From: Burkholderia sp. S171
GTDB lineage: Bacteria > Pseudomonadota > Gammaproteobacteria > Burkholderiales > Burkholderiaceae
Length of the DNA: 64,000 bases
Reading direction: 5' to 3'
Assembly (NCBI RefSeq): GCF_009766085.1
Contig: NZ_LMUF01000056.1
Coordinates: 17,561 to 81,560 of the forward strand
Shown in pieces: positions 45,261-54,461 of the stretch (positions within the stretch are counted from its first letter, which is position 1; the number at the start of each line of letters is the position of its first letter). Made by a program: the position numbers and the translations under genes. The notes beneath the pieces were generated by a model. The model ran no database searches, was not told where the DNA came from, and saw nothing but the letters and a program-made list of their open reading frames with translations.

Positions 45261-46213
45261 CGGTTGTCCTGATCGGCGGCGGCGGATTCATCGGTAGGCA
45301 CGTGGCAGCCGCGTGTCTCGCGAGCGGGCTGAAGGTGCGCATCGCCGACGTGCACAATGGAAAGCGCGCGCCTCTGCCCGCAGACGGACTGCCCGAGGGC
45401 GTCGAGATCTGCGTGGGGGACTATCGTGAGCCGACGTTCGTAGCCGATGTTGTGAAGGGCGCACACGCCGTGGTGCATCTCGCGCACGACGCGATGCACC
45501 TGAACGGCCGTTGCGACATGGCTGGGGAATACGAGCGCAACATCCTCCCGGCTATTCGTCTCATGGAAGCATGCCTTGACGCCGCGGTCCAGCGCTTCGT
45601 ATTCGTCTCCTCGGGTGGCACCGTCTATGGAAATCAGCCGGCTGGAACACCGATCCTGGAGTCAGCGCACGCGCAGCCTATCTCCCTGTATGGCACGGCG
45701 AAGCTGTCCATCGAGCATATCGCGCAGCTGTATTTCATCCAGCGCCAGTTGCCCGCTATCATCGTGCGGCCGGCGAACGCGTATGGCGCCGGGCAACTGC
45801 CGTTCAGGGGGCAGGGACTGATTCCGACCGCATTCGCCTCGGCGCAGCACGGTAAGAAGGTCAGCATTTTCGGCGATGGCGGCGCGGTCCGCGACTATGT
45901 CCATGTGACCGACATTGCACGCGGCATCGTCGCAGCCATTCAAGCCGGCCAGTTGGGAAATGCCTACAACATTGGCTCGGCGAGCGGCGTCTCCACCCGT
46001 CAGATACTGACGGACTACGTCATCCCGCTCGTCGAGAACGACCAGTTGTCGCTCGATGTGGCGTATCTCGAGGAACGCAAGGCAGACGTTCAATACAACG
46101 TCCTCGACTACTCAAAATTACATGACCACACCGGATTTGCGCCCACGGTTTCCCTGGACCGGGGCATGCGCGATGTCTGGACATGGTTGAAATTGCAATT
46201 CAAGTTGGACTGA
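45257..46213 (+). CDS. NAD-dependent sugar epimerase/dehydratase (GalE-like SDR)
   Basis: This 318-residue extended short-chain dehydrogenase has VVLIGGGGFIGRHV (nucleotide-binding), VHLAHDA, SSGGTVYGN and the catalytic YGTAKLSIE (Tyr/Lys). IVRPANAYGAGQ and GDGGAVRDYVHVTD are typical of UDP-glucose 4-epimerase-like proteins. It probably makes a nucleotide-sugar donor for this O-antigen. The reaction cannot be fixed from sequence alone. It is translationally coupled to the genes on both sides (ATGA overlap before, 1-bp gap after). Confidence 0.88.
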   Translation: MTVVLIGGGGFIGRHVAAACLASGLKVRIADVHNGKRAPLPADGLPEGVEICVGDYREPTFVADVVKGAHAVVHLAHDAMHLNGRCDMAGEYERNILPAIRLMEACLDAAVQRFVFVSSGGTVYGNQPAGTPILESAHAQPISLYGTAKLSIEHIAQLYFIQRQLPAIIVRPANAYGAGQLPFRGQGLIPTAFASAQHGKKVSIFGDGGAVRDYVHVTDIARGIVAAIQAGQLGNAYNIGSASGVSTRQILTDYVIPLVENDQLSLDVAYLEERKADVQYNVLDYSKLHDHTGFAPTVSLDRGMRDVWTWLKLQFKLD

Positions 46214-46214
46214 C

Positions 46215-47267
46215 ATGGCTCTCGTTTCAATCATTATCCCCAGCTACAACCATCTGGCCTACATCCCTAAAGCCGTCGACAGCGTGCTCGGTCAGAGCCA
46301 TTCGGATCTTGAGTTGATCATCGTCGACGACGGCTCGAAGGACGAGTCGCTAGAGTATCTGGAAAGCCTCACGGATCCGCGCGTGCGGCTCGTCGCCCAG
46401 GAGAACGCGGGCGCGCACAACGCCATCAATCGTGGCCTCGGCATGGCGAAGGGTGACTATCTCGCGATCTTGAACTCCGATGACATCTTTCATCCGGAGC
46501 GCCTCGCCATCTGCATTGACCGGCTCACATCTACCGATGCGGAGTTGGTGGCAACCTGGATCGAAGTCATCGACCAGGACGGCAAGGCGCTCGGAGTCAA
46601 GGAAGGTTGGCACAACATGCTGCCCTGGCCGATCCGTCACCCGGAGCGCTCTTTTGCGCAGACGAACGATTTCGCCAGGAATCTGCTGATGACGAACTTC
46701 GTCTCGACCACCAGCAACGTCGTGTTTTCGCGCAAGTTGTATGACGCTATCGGCGGCATGCGCAATCTGCGCTTCGCGCATGACTGGGACTTTCTGCTGC
46801 GCGCTGCGCGCACCTTCCCGTGCGAACTGATCGCGCAGCCGCTGCTTCAGTACCGGATTCACGGCAGCAATACGATCTCGTCGAATCGCGCGTGGATGCT
46901 GTTTGAAATCTGTTGGGTGCTCGCGACCGGCATGGCGCAGTTCGAAGGACTGTCGCTCTATGCGTCGGGCGAGCGCGACGCGCTGATCAAGGACGTTCAC
47001 GCGCTCGGCGAGTCGATCAACACGCAGGGCAACGACCGCGTGCTCTGGATGATCCGCCAGTTCATCGACGCGCGTCGCCGCGTGGGTGATCCGCATCCCG
47101 AACTCAAACTGCTGGACGACAAGGAGTTACGGGACGCGTTTATTACCTACATCGATACCGGCGAGTCTAGCGCGCCCGTTGCTGGCCCTTCGGGGTCGGC
47201 CGTGTCCAGCGGCCTGCCCAGGATGCTGAGCAGGCTCGCCGCGCGGCTGGAACGCGGCCGTTCATGA
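46215..47267 (+). CDS. GT2-family glycosyltransferase
   Basis: This 350-residue GT-A-fold enzyme begins VSIIIPSYNHLAYIPKAVDSVL and has VDDGSKDES, NSDDIFHPERL (DxD-like metal site) and HDWDFLLRA (a likely catalytic Asp region). It should add one sugar to the O-antigen on its lipid carrier at the cytoplasmic face. It lies 1 bp after the epimerase and overlaps the next transferase by four bases. Confidence 0.9.
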   Translation: MALVSIIIPSYNHLAYIPKAVDSVLGQSHSDLELIIVDDGSKDESLEYLESLTDPRVRLVAQENAGAHNAINRGLGMAKGDYLAILNSDDIFHPERLAICIDRLTSTDAELVATWIEVIDQDGKALGVKEGWHNMLPWPIRHPERSFAQTNDFARNLLMTNFVSTTSNVVFSRKLYDAIGGMRNLRFAHDWDFLLRAARTFPCELIAQPLLQYRIHGSNTISSNRAWMLFEICWVLATGMAQFEGLSLYASGERDALIKDVHALGESINTQGNDRVLWMIRQFIDARRRVGDPHPELKLLDDKELRDAFITYIDTGESSAPVAGPSGSAVSSGLPRMLSRLAARLERGRS

Positions 47268-48244
47268 GCGATTGCAGCGTTCCGAAGGTCGGCGTCGCGA
47301 TCGTCAACTGGAATTCTCAGGACATGCTGGTGCGCGCGCTCCAGGCGCTCGCCCGGCAGACCACGGCGCCGCATCGGGTCATCGTGGTGGACAACGCGAG
47401 CGCCGACTTCGCGCCGGTGCAGGACGTCCCGGTGAACACGGTATTCAGGCAGATGAGCACGAACACGGGTTTCGCGCGGGGCAACAATATTGCCGTCGAA
47501 GCGCTTCGGGACTGCGACTGGATCGCGCTTGTCAATCCCGACGCGTTCCTCGCGCCGGACTGGATCGAAAGCGTCTTGCGGGCGGCGAGCGAACGGCCGG
47601 AATTTGCGTTCTTTGCGACCCGGACGCTGATTGAAGCGACGCCAGAACTGCTCGATGGCGCCGGTGATGCCTATCACGTGAGTGGGCTCGTGTGGCGGAT
47701 CGGATTTGGGCGCCCTGCCTCCCTGGACAGCGGGCAGCGCAGGGAAGTGTTCGGGCCGTGCGCGGCGGCTGCCGTGTACAAGCGCGAGGCTTTCGAGGCG
47801 GTCGGCGGCTTCGACGAAGACTTCTTCTGCTACGTCGAGGATGTCGACCTTGCCTTCCGGCTGCGGCTCGCGGGGTATCGCTGCCTGTACGTTCCGGATG
47901 CTGTCGCGCTGCACGTTGGCTCAGGCACCACGGGCGGCCAGCATAGTCCGTTCTCGGTTTATCACGGACATCGAAACATTGTCTGGGCGTATGTCAAGAA
48001 CATGCCCGGCTGGCTGCTCTGGGTTACGCTGCCGCTTCACCTGGCCATGAATATCATTGTGATGCTGTTCTACATTCGTCATGGTCAGGCAAACACCATC
48101 ATTCGAGCCAAGTGGGATGCAGTGAAAGGCTTGCCGGGCATGTGGCGCAAGCGCAAGGGTATCCAGGCAAAGCGCCGGATTGGGCCGCGCGATGCTATCC
48201 GCCTGATGAGCCGGGCGTTCTGGCCGTCTGCTCGCGGTATTTGA
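47264..48244 (+). CDS. GT2-family (rhamnosyltransferase-like) glycosyltransferase
   Basis: This 326-residue enzyme begins VGVAIVNWNSQDMLVRALQAL. VVDNASAD, NTGFARGNNIA and LVNPDAFL are signatures of the GT2 subgroup that often transfers L-rhamnose. GGFDEDFFCYVEDVDLAFRLR is the acceptor-side block. With rmlBACD just upstream, rhamnose is a sensible donor, though this is an inference. A hydrophobic stretch near residues 245-270 may anchor it to the membrane. It starts inside the previous stop codon. Confidence 0.9.
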   Translation: MSDCSVPKVGVAIVNWNSQDMLVRALQALARQTTAPHRVIVVDNASADFAPVQDVPVNTVFRQMSTNTGFARGNNIAVEALRDCDWIALVNPDAFLAPDWIESVLRAASERPEFAFFATRTLIEATPELLDGAGDAYHVSGLVWRIGFGRPASLDSGQRREVFGPCAAAAVYKREAFEAVGGFDEDFFCYVEDVDLAFRLRLAGYRCLYVPDAVALHVGSGTTGGQHSPFSVYHGHRNIVWAYVKNMPGWLLWVTLPLHLAMNIIVMLFYIRHGQANTIIRAKWDAVKGLPGMWRKRKGIQAKRRIGPRDAIRLMSRAFWPSARGI

Positions 48245-48265
48245 CCGGAACTCAAAGTAAGCTAT

Positions 48266-49672
48266 ATGAACAATGAAATCACACGCCAGTCGGCGATCGA
48301 AGTGCAGGGCATCAGCAAGTGTTACAACATCTACGACAAGCCGCGAGATCGCCTGCTGCAGATGTTTTACCGGCAACGCCGGCAGCTCTATCGCGAGTTC
48401 TGGGCGCTCAATGACATCAGCTTCACCGTGCCGCGAGGCGAAACGGTGGGCATTGTCGGGCGCAACGGGTCGGGCAAGTCGACGTTGCTGCAGATCATCG
48501 CAGGCACGCTGACGCCGACGGCGGGCGGCGTCAGCACCGATGGCCGCGTGGCGGCGCTGCTGGAACTCGGTTCCGGCTTTAATGCTGAATTCACCGGGCG
48601 CGAGAATGTCTATCTGAACGCCTCGCTGCTGGGACTGACCAGTTCCGAGGTCGATGAACGTTTCGACAGCATCGCTGCGTTCGCTGACATCGGGCGATTC
48701 ATCGAGCAACCCGTGAAGACCTATTCGAGCGGCATGATCGTCAGACTTGCGTTCGCGGTTCAGGCACAGATCGACCCGGCTATCCTGATCGTCGATGAAG
48801 CGCTGTCTGTCGGCGACGCTAAGTTCCAGGCCAAGTGTTTCGATCGGCTAAAGCAACTGAAAGACAACGGGACTAGCATTCTGCTGGTGACACACAGCAG
48901 CGAACAGGTCGTCACGCATTGCTCGAGCGCCATCCTGCTCGACGGCGGCAATAAGGTGTTTGAGGGCAAGCCCCGCGAAACGGTCAACCGGTATCTGGAC
49001 CTGCTGTTTGGTCGAGATCGCAAGAAAGCCACAGAGAAAACCCTTCCGGTGGCACTCCCGGCCGAGCCTGGTGCACCCCGGACCGAAGATAACGCGGTGG
49101 GCACCGTATCGAACGGCACCATGGTCGTGACGGCGGCGGGCGCTGCCCGGTCGGAGCAGGAGCAGGGTTTTGAGCTCTCGTCGGACGAAGATTTATACAA
49201 CCAGCGGCGTGCCTATAATCAATACGAGTATCGCTGGGGCGATGGCATGGCGGCGATCACGGATTTCGCGATCGAAAGCGATGGTGTGATGTCGCCAAAC
49301 GTCATTCCGAGTGGTTCGAAGGTCACGCTGGCTATCGCCTTTCGTATCGAGCAGGCCATGATGCGGCCGATCCTTGGAGTGACGCTGAAGACCAAGGAAG
49401 GGGTGACGGTTTACGGCACCAATTCCGAATTGCTTCAGTGCGACGGTCTCGACGGCATGTTTGAAGCCGGCACGAACTGGCGCGCCTACGTGCATTTCGA
49501 TTGCCATTTGGGCGCGGGTGATTATTTCGTTTCGCTCGGCATCGCTACCCGTCATGGCGAAGACATCGTCCCGCATGACCGTCGCTACGATTCCATCCAC
49601 CTTGTCGTCGATCACGAGTCGCGTTTCTTCGGACTCACCAACCTGTATATGCATATGGACATTGGCAAATGA
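48266..49672 (+). CDS. wzt: O-antigen ABC exporter ATPase Wzt with C-terminal glycan-binding extension
   Basis: This 468-residue protein has an ABC ATPase in residues about 1-245: Walker A GRNGSGKST, signature YSSGMIVRL, Walker B ILIVDEAL. A linker (about 250-310) leads to a C-terminal beta-rich domain (about 320-468). In the E. coli O8/O9a systems this domain recognises the capped end of the O-chain, and export requires the cap. The extended form here, next to a methyltransferase with a coiled coil, implies the same capped-chain export logic. The stop overlaps the next gene by four bases. Wzm is separated from it by four genes. Confidence 0.95.
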   Translation: MNNEITRQSAIEVQGISKCYNIYDKPRDRLLQMFYRQRRQLYREFWALNDISFTVPRGETVGIVGRNGSGKSTLLQIIAGTLTPTAGGVSTDGRVAALLELGSGFNAEFTGRENVYLNASLLGLTSSEVDERFDSIAAFADIGRFIEQPVKTYSSGMIVRLAFAVQAQIDPAILIVDEALSVGDAKFQAKCFDRLKQLKDNGTSILLVTHSSEQVVTHCSSAILLDGGNKVFEGKPRETVNRYLDLLFGRDRKKATEKTLPVALPAEPGAPRTEDNAVGTVSNGTMVVTAAGAARSEQEQGFELSSDEDLYNQRRAYNQYEYRWGDGMAAITDFAIESDGVMSPNVIPSGSKVTLAIAFRIEQAMMRPILGVTLKTKEGVTVYGTNSELLQCDGLDGMFEAGTNWRAYVHFDCHLGAGDYFVSLGIATRHGEDIVPHDRRYDSIHLVVDHESRFFGLTNLYMHMDIGK

Positions 49673-51765
49673 CTTTTGGTCTTGAATTGTCGAACGCGGG
49701 GTATGTGTTCGATCAGGAGTCCCTGATCTGGCGCAAAGACGCCAGCGAGCCTTTCGCTTACAACGACGGAGACGAGGTCGAGCAGGCGATCGCCACCGTC
49801 CTGCGCAACGCAGTCGACGTATCGGTCATGTCGCGCGAACTCGCCGCGCATTGCACTGACTGGCCCCGGCGCTATCACCTGCACGCATCGCGGGCAAACC
49901 TCCTGCGCCCGCTCGCGCAACGACTCAAGGGCGATGTCCTGGAGATCGGCGCTGGTTGCGGCGCGATCACGCGGTTCCTCGGCGAATGCGGCGCGAACGT
50001 GCTCGCGCTGGAAGGCAGCCCCCGGCGCGCATCGATAGCCGCACTGCGCGCACGCGGTCTCCCGAACGTCACAGTGATGAGCGAGAAATTCTCCAACTTC
50101 AAGACGGATCGTCGCTTCGATGTCGTAACGCTGATCGGAGTGCTCGAATATGCCGGCCTGTTCGGCACGGGTGAAGACCCGGTGAACGACATGCTCAAGT
50201 CTACGCGTGCGTTGTTGAAGCCCGACGGCATTCTGATCATCGCCATCGAAAACCAACTCGGGCTCAAATACTTTGCCGGTGCGCCTGAGGACCACGTCGG
50301 CGCACGCATGTTCGGCATTAATGGGTTATATGCCAAGCCGGGTGTCGAGACGTTTGGCAAGGTCAACCTTGAGCGTCGGCTGAAAGACGCGGGTTTTGCA
50401 TCGATCGCGCTCGCGTTGCCCTTTCCCGACTACAAGCTGCCGAGTTCGGTGGTCCTGCCCGGCGGCCTGCATGCCGACAGTCCGTTTCGCGCCGAGATAC
50501 TCGCGTCACAGTCGGTGAGTAAAGACCATCAGGTCAACTCCACTGTGCTGACCTTTTCGCTCGAACGGGCGTGGGCATCGGTCGGTCGCAACGGCCTGCT
50601 GGATCACCTTGCCAATTCTTTCCTGTTCGTGGCGTCGCCCGACGGGGACGCCCAGGCTGCTTTCCCCGCCGACGAACTTGCGCATCATTACTCGGTGGAG
50701 CGCGCGCCGGAGTTCTGCAAGTCGACCAGTTTTCGCCGCTCGCCCGAGGGACGGGTCCAGGTCGTTCGTGCGTCCATCGAGTCGCAAGCCTTGATTGCAT
50801 CGGCCAATACCGCGGCGTCGAATGTCGAATACGAACACGCCATCAGCAACGAGCCGTTCATTGAAGGCGTGTCGCTCGATGAGGATTTCACGCGGCTCGT
50901 GCTGACGCCGGGGTGGACGTCAAAACAGGCAGCCGGCGTCCTGCATCGATACATCGACGTGCTGTTTGCCGACGCTCACGTAGAGGGCGACCGGCCGTCG
51001 GGCATCAGCGTTGACGATCCGATGCCCGGACACCTCCTCGACGTTGTGCCTCAGAACATCGTGTTCGACGGGCATGGCGTCGCGCATGTCATCGATCACG
51101 AATGGCTGTCCCGCGAGCCATTGCCGCTTGGCTTCCTGGTGTTCCGCGCACTGACGCTGACGGTCCGCATGCTGTCCACCTGTGCAGTCCCGAACGAGCT
51201 GGAGTTGCTGAACCGGCAGAATCTGTTCGTCGATATATTCGCGCACCTGGGCATGACGCTCGACAAGGCGCATGTGGAAGACTATTTGCAGCGCGAGGCC
51301 GTGTTCATGTCGTTTGCGACGGGTGACTCGTGCACGGCCGAGACCTTCGATGCATGGGCAGCTAGCCATCTGCCGACTGAACTCGACCTGAAGTCCTACG
51401 CAATGGGCGATCTGATGAGTACGGTCGATGCGCTGAGCACACGGGTGAGAGGAGGGGGGCCGACCGACGTCGACATGCTGAACGCGCGGTTGGCGGAAAT
51501 GGACGCTGAGCGCAGTGCGTTGCAGGATCAACTGCGCGCCGCGACCTCGGCCGAGAAAATAGCGCGAGACGACGCCACGCGCGCCCACGCAGATTTCACC
51601 CGCGCCCATGCAGATTTTACTCGCGCCCACGCAGATTTCACGCGGGCGCAGGGGGAAAGGGACAGCGTCAAGAGCGAACTGAGTGCTGTGCTGCAATCAC
51701 ACGCGTGGCGGGCGACCTGGCCGGTCAGAGCCGTCGCTGTACGTATCAAGAATCTCGTACGGTGA
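49669..51765 (+). CDS. WbdD-like methyltransferase with kinase-like region and C-terminal coiled coil
   Basis: This 698-residue protein has an SAM methyltransferase domain (VLEIGAGCGAITRFLGECGA near residue 90). A second region (about 380-520) includes VVPQNIVFDGHGVAHVIDHEW, which recalls the catalytic and metal loops of kinase-like phosphotransferases. The tail (about 600-680) is charged and coiled-coil-like. In E. coli, WbdD with this layout caps polymannose chains with phosphate/methyl, and its coiled coil sets chain length. By analogy this should be the chain terminator working with Wzt. Residues 637-661 are a three-and-a-half-unit TRAHADF repeat. The kinase assignment is tentative; the methyltransferase part is clear. 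Confidence 0.8.
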   Translation: MTFGLELSNAGYVFDQESLIWRKDASEPFAYNDGDEVEQAIATVLRNAVDVSVMSRELAAHCTDWPRRYHLHASRANLLRPLAQRLKGDVLEIGAGCGAITRFLGECGANVLALEGSPRRASIAALRARGLPNVTVMSEKFSNFKTDRRFDVVTLIGVLEYAGLFGTGEDPVNDMLKSTRALLKPDGILIIAIENQLGLKYFAGAPEDHVGARMFGINGLYAKPGVETFGKVNLERRLKDAGFASIALALPFPDYKLPSSVVLPGGLHADSPFRAEILASQSVSKDHQVNSTVLTFSLERAWASVGRNGLLDHLANSFLFVASPDGDAQAAFPADELAHHYSVERAPEFCKSTSFRRSPEGRVQVVRASIESQALIASANTAASNVEYEHAISNEPFIEGVSLDEDFTRLVLTPGWTSKQAAGVLHRYIDVLFADAHVEGDRPSGISVDDPMPGHLLDVVPQNIVFDGHGVAHVIDHEWLSREPLPLGFLVFRALTLTVRMLSTCAVPNELELLNRQNLFVDIFAHLGMTLDKAHVEDYLQREAVFMSFATGDSCTAETFDAWAASHLPTELDLKSYAMGDLMSTVDALSTRVRGGGPTDVDMLNARLAEMDAERSALQDQLRAATSAEKIARDDATRAHADFTRAHADFTRAHADFTRAQGERDSVKSELSAVLQSHAWRATWPVRAVAVRIKNLVR
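51577..51651 (+). repeat. 21-bp in-frame tandem repeat (3.5 units) in the coiled-coil tail
   Basis: Units at 51577-51597, 51598-51618 and 51619-51639, plus a partial one to 51651, encode TRAHADF each time with only third-position changes. Twenty-one bases equal one coiled-coil heptad, so any change in copy number lengthens or shortens the helix without a frameshift. Confidence 0.95.
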
Positions 51766-51846
51766 ACACATGCGATCAAGCTTATATTTCTCGCACGCGA
51801 GGCCACCAACGATGACGTTCCGGTTCTTCCGGCGCGAGGTCTTTTG

Positions 51847-52242
51847 ATGGCAACGGTAACGGGCCAACTGATAAGGTATTGCGTGGTCGGACTTTGCGCC
51901 AACGCGGCGAGCTATGTGGCTTTCCTGTTGCTCATGCATCTCGGCATGGATGCAAAGATCGCGATGACGTGCGTCTATCTGGTTGCCGCAACGGTCAGTT
52001 TCCTTTTGAATCGCAAGTGGACGTTTGCCCATAGCGGGAACATATTTGGAATTGCCGTGCGCTATGCACTAGCCCAGTTGGCAGGTTATTTGCTTAATCT
52101 ACTGATCTTGGTTGTTTTCCGCGATCACCTGCGGTTCGGCGCAGCGCTTGTTCAAGCGTGCGCCGTCCCAATAGTCGCGGTGTTCCTGTTTGCGGTGTCC
52201 AAATTTCTGGTCTTCCGTTCACAGACGCCCGCAAGCGCTTGA
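51847..52242 (+). CDS. gtrA: GtrA-like flippase
   Basis: This 131-residue, four-helix membrane protein of the GtrA family has QLIRYCVVGLCANAASYVAF at the start and FLLNRKWTF after the second helix, both typical. GtrA proteins are thought to flip undecaprenyl-phosphate-linked sugars across the inner membrane for O-antigen side-chain addition. The ATG at 51847 is preferred to an in-frame TTG just before it. A methyltransferase separates it from the gtrB-like gene downstream. Confidence 0.88.
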   Translation: MATVTGQLIRYCVVGLCANAASYVAFLLLMHLGMDAKIAMTCVYLVAATVSFLLNRKWTFAHSGNIFGIAVRYALAQLAGYLLNLLILVVFRDHLRFGAALVQACAVPIVAVFLFAVSKFLVFRSQTPASA

Positions 52243-52388
52243 CGTAAGGGCAGGGGATGCGCACATCTTGGCGGATTAGAGCCGAGAGCAATGAGATATT
52301 TGATAACAAACCGAACTATATAGGCCAAAAACCTCCACAGAACGGAATCACTATGCGGTCTGTACGACACTTATAGGATGAGCTCAGC

Positions 52389-53084
52389 ATGGATAAGGCA
52401 GAATTCGACAAGTTTGCGAATGAATATCACGTCTTGCATGCCCGTAATATTGCGTTGTCAGGCGAAGATCCGGCGTTTTTCAGCGAATACAAGATCCACG
52501 ATATCCAGGCGGAAATGAAACGCCGCTGCCTGGCGCCTGTTACTGCCCTTGACTTTGGTTCGGGTGTGGGCAATTCGCTGCCCTGGATGAAGAAGTACCT
52601 TCCCGCCACCAATGTGACCTGTGTCGATGTATCGGAGCGTTCGCTGGACATTGCCGCTTCGCGCTTTCCGGGTCAAGCGACCTTCGTGCCTTTCGATGGC
52701 GGCGACTTTCCGTTTGACCGGGCCCAGTTCGACCTTGCATACGCCATGTGCGTATTTCACCATATCGATCGCGCGGAGCATGTGCGTTTGCTGTCCGAGC
52801 TTAGGCGGGTGCTTAGACCAGACGGCGTGCTAGCCATCTTCGAGCACAATCCCTATAACCCGCTGACGGTTAGGGCCGTCAATACATGCGAGTTCGACGA
52901 GAACGCGAGATTGATCACTGCATCCGTGATGAAACGCTCGTGCCACGAAGCGGGCTTCAAGGACGTTCGAATCCGATACCGCATTTTCTTTCCGCGCGCG
53001 CTCTCGCGGCTGCGAGTATTCGAACGGTACTTGGTGCATCTGCCTCTTGCAGCTCAGTATTCGGTCTATGCCTCGGGCGTGTGA
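52389..53084 (+). CDS. class I SAM-dependent methyltransferase
   Basis: This 231-residue protein has motif I ALDFGSGVGNSLPW near residue 54, motif II VDVSERSLDIAA, and AMCVFHHIDRAEHVRLL with LRPDGVLAIFEHNP, matching the methyltransferase-11 fold. A probable target is a sugar hydroxyl or lipid intermediate, but substrate cannot be read from sequence. It sits between gtrA and gtrB, an unusual place, suggesting it modifies the side-branch sugar. The C-terminal 30 residues are basic and hydrophobic. Confidence 0.88.
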   Translation: MDKAEFDKFANEYHVLHARNIALSGEDPAFFSEYKIHDIQAEMKRRCLAPVTALDFGSGVGNSLPWMKKYLPATNVTCVDVSERSLDIAASRFPGQATFVPFDGGDFPFDRAQFDLAYAMCVFHHIDRAEHVRLLSELRRVLRPDGVLAIFEHNPYNPLTVRAVNTCEFDENARLITASVMKRSCHEAGFKDVRIRYRIFFPRALSRLRVFERYLVHLPLAAQYSVYASGV

Positions 53085-53387
53085 CCGTACATCCCACCGG
53101 ATTACTTTCAACACATCCCTTTGGAGGATCAATAAAAATTTCGCTTGTACGTTGCAAATGCCTATTGCCATTGCAAATTTGTGCTGCCAGCGTAGATGCA
53201 TTGATCGTTAAGCTCTGCTTGCCCGCTGTATGCGCGCAGAAGATCCGAGAGCTGGTTTGCGTCATGCGGGGTTCCCATTGTCCGGCATCAACATAACTTG
53301 CCGGGAACCGCCGAGCCACTTTAATCAGCTGTTGGCGGTCTGTCGAACGGCGGATGTCAAAGCTACTTACGATCAGATTAGTGGACT
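53085..53387. other. intergenic stretch before the gtrB-like gene
   Basis: About 300 bp with no gene recognised on either strand. It is somewhat less GC-rich than the flanking genes and may contain a promoter for the gtrB/GT-C pair. Confidence 0.4.
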
Positions 53388-54374
53388 ATGAGTTTTTCTT
53401 CGAACCCGTCAGATGTGCGAGATCCTTCCGTGTTTCTGTCGATCGTGGTGCCTTGCTTCAACGAAGAAGAGGGCATCCACGAGTTGTATCGGCGGATCAC
53501 GTCCGTGTGTGCTGGCATGGATCTCAGTTCCTACGAGCTGGTGCTAATAAACGACGGTTCGTCCGACAAGACCTGGTCCTACATGAGGGCGCTGCACGAA
53601 GCAGATAACCGGATTATTTGCATCAATCTGTCTCGTAACTTCGGCCATCAACTGGCGCTCACCGCCGGCCTGAAGATCGCCAGTGGTCAGCGCATATTCA
53701 TCATTGATGCGGATCTGCAGGACCCTCCTGAACTTCTGCCCGCCATGATGGTGCGCCTTGATGCGGGCGTTGACGTGGTATATGGCCAGCGCATCAAGCG
53801 AGAAGGCGAAACACTCTTCAAGAAAAAGTCTGCGTCGCTGTTTTATCGGCTACTGGATCGCCTGGTCGATATCGATATACCGGTCGATACGGGCGATTTC
53901 CGGCTGATCAGCCGCCGCGCAGTCAATGCATTGAACTGTATGCCGGAAAATCATCGTTTTATCCGCGGCATGGTCACCTGGATCGGAATGCGGCAAGAAG
54001 CGTTTCCCTATGAACGCGCAGCGAGGTTCGCCGGTACGACCAAATACCCCTTCGTAAAGATGCTGAAGTTCGCCTTCGACGCGATTACCGGGTTCTCGGT
54101 CAAGCCCCTCCGTTTTGCGTCTTACCTGGGGGTAGGGGCAGCGCTGCTCTCGGTGTTTCTAGGTGCCTACGTCCTGTACGCATGGTGTGAGGGTCAGACG
54201 GTCCCGGGATGGACATCGTTGGCCGTCATCATGTTGTTGATGGGCAGTTGTCAACTCATCGTGCTCGGTATCATGGGTGAATACGTGGGCCGCCTCTACA
54301 TAGAGGGAAAAAGCCGGCCACTGTATGTCATACAGGAAGTGCTGGCCGGTTCGTCGAAAAGATCGGACACCTAG
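53388..54374 (+). CDS. gtrB: GtrB-like polyprenyl-phosphate glycosyltransferase
   Basis: This 328-residue enzyme has a GT2 domain (LSIVVPCFNEEEGI, INDGSSDKTW, LSRNFGHQLALTAGL, DADLQDPPELLP) followed by two membrane helices near residues 240-265 and 275-300. It should attach a sugar from a nucleotide donor to undecaprenyl phosphate on the cytoplasmic side. GtrA then flips it and a GT-C enzyme uses it in the periplasm. The GT-C gene follows 87 bp downstream. A related protein is encoded at 62.9 kb on the other strand. Confidence 0.92.
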   Translation: MSFSSNPSDVRDPSVFLSIVVPCFNEEEGIHELYRRITSVCAGMDLSSYELVLINDGSSDKTWSYMRALHEADNRIICINLSRNFGHQLALTAGLKIASGQRIFIIDADLQDPPELLPAMMVRLDAGVDVVYGQRIKREGETLFKKKSASLFYRLLDRLVDIDIPVDTGDFRLISRRAVNALNCMPENHRFIRGMVTWIGMRQEAFPYERAARFAGTTKYPFVKMLKFAFDAITGFSVKPLRFASYLGVGAALLSVFLGAYVLYAWCEGQTVPGWTSLAVIMLLMGSCQLIVLGIMGEYVGRLYIEGKSRPLYVIQEVLAGSSKRSDT

Positions 54375-54461
54375 GGGCCGGGCTGAGCGCCATCGCGCTT
54401 TTCGGGTCTCGCATAACGAGTCGTTTCAATCCCGTAATCCCGTGTTCAAAAAGACGAAGTC

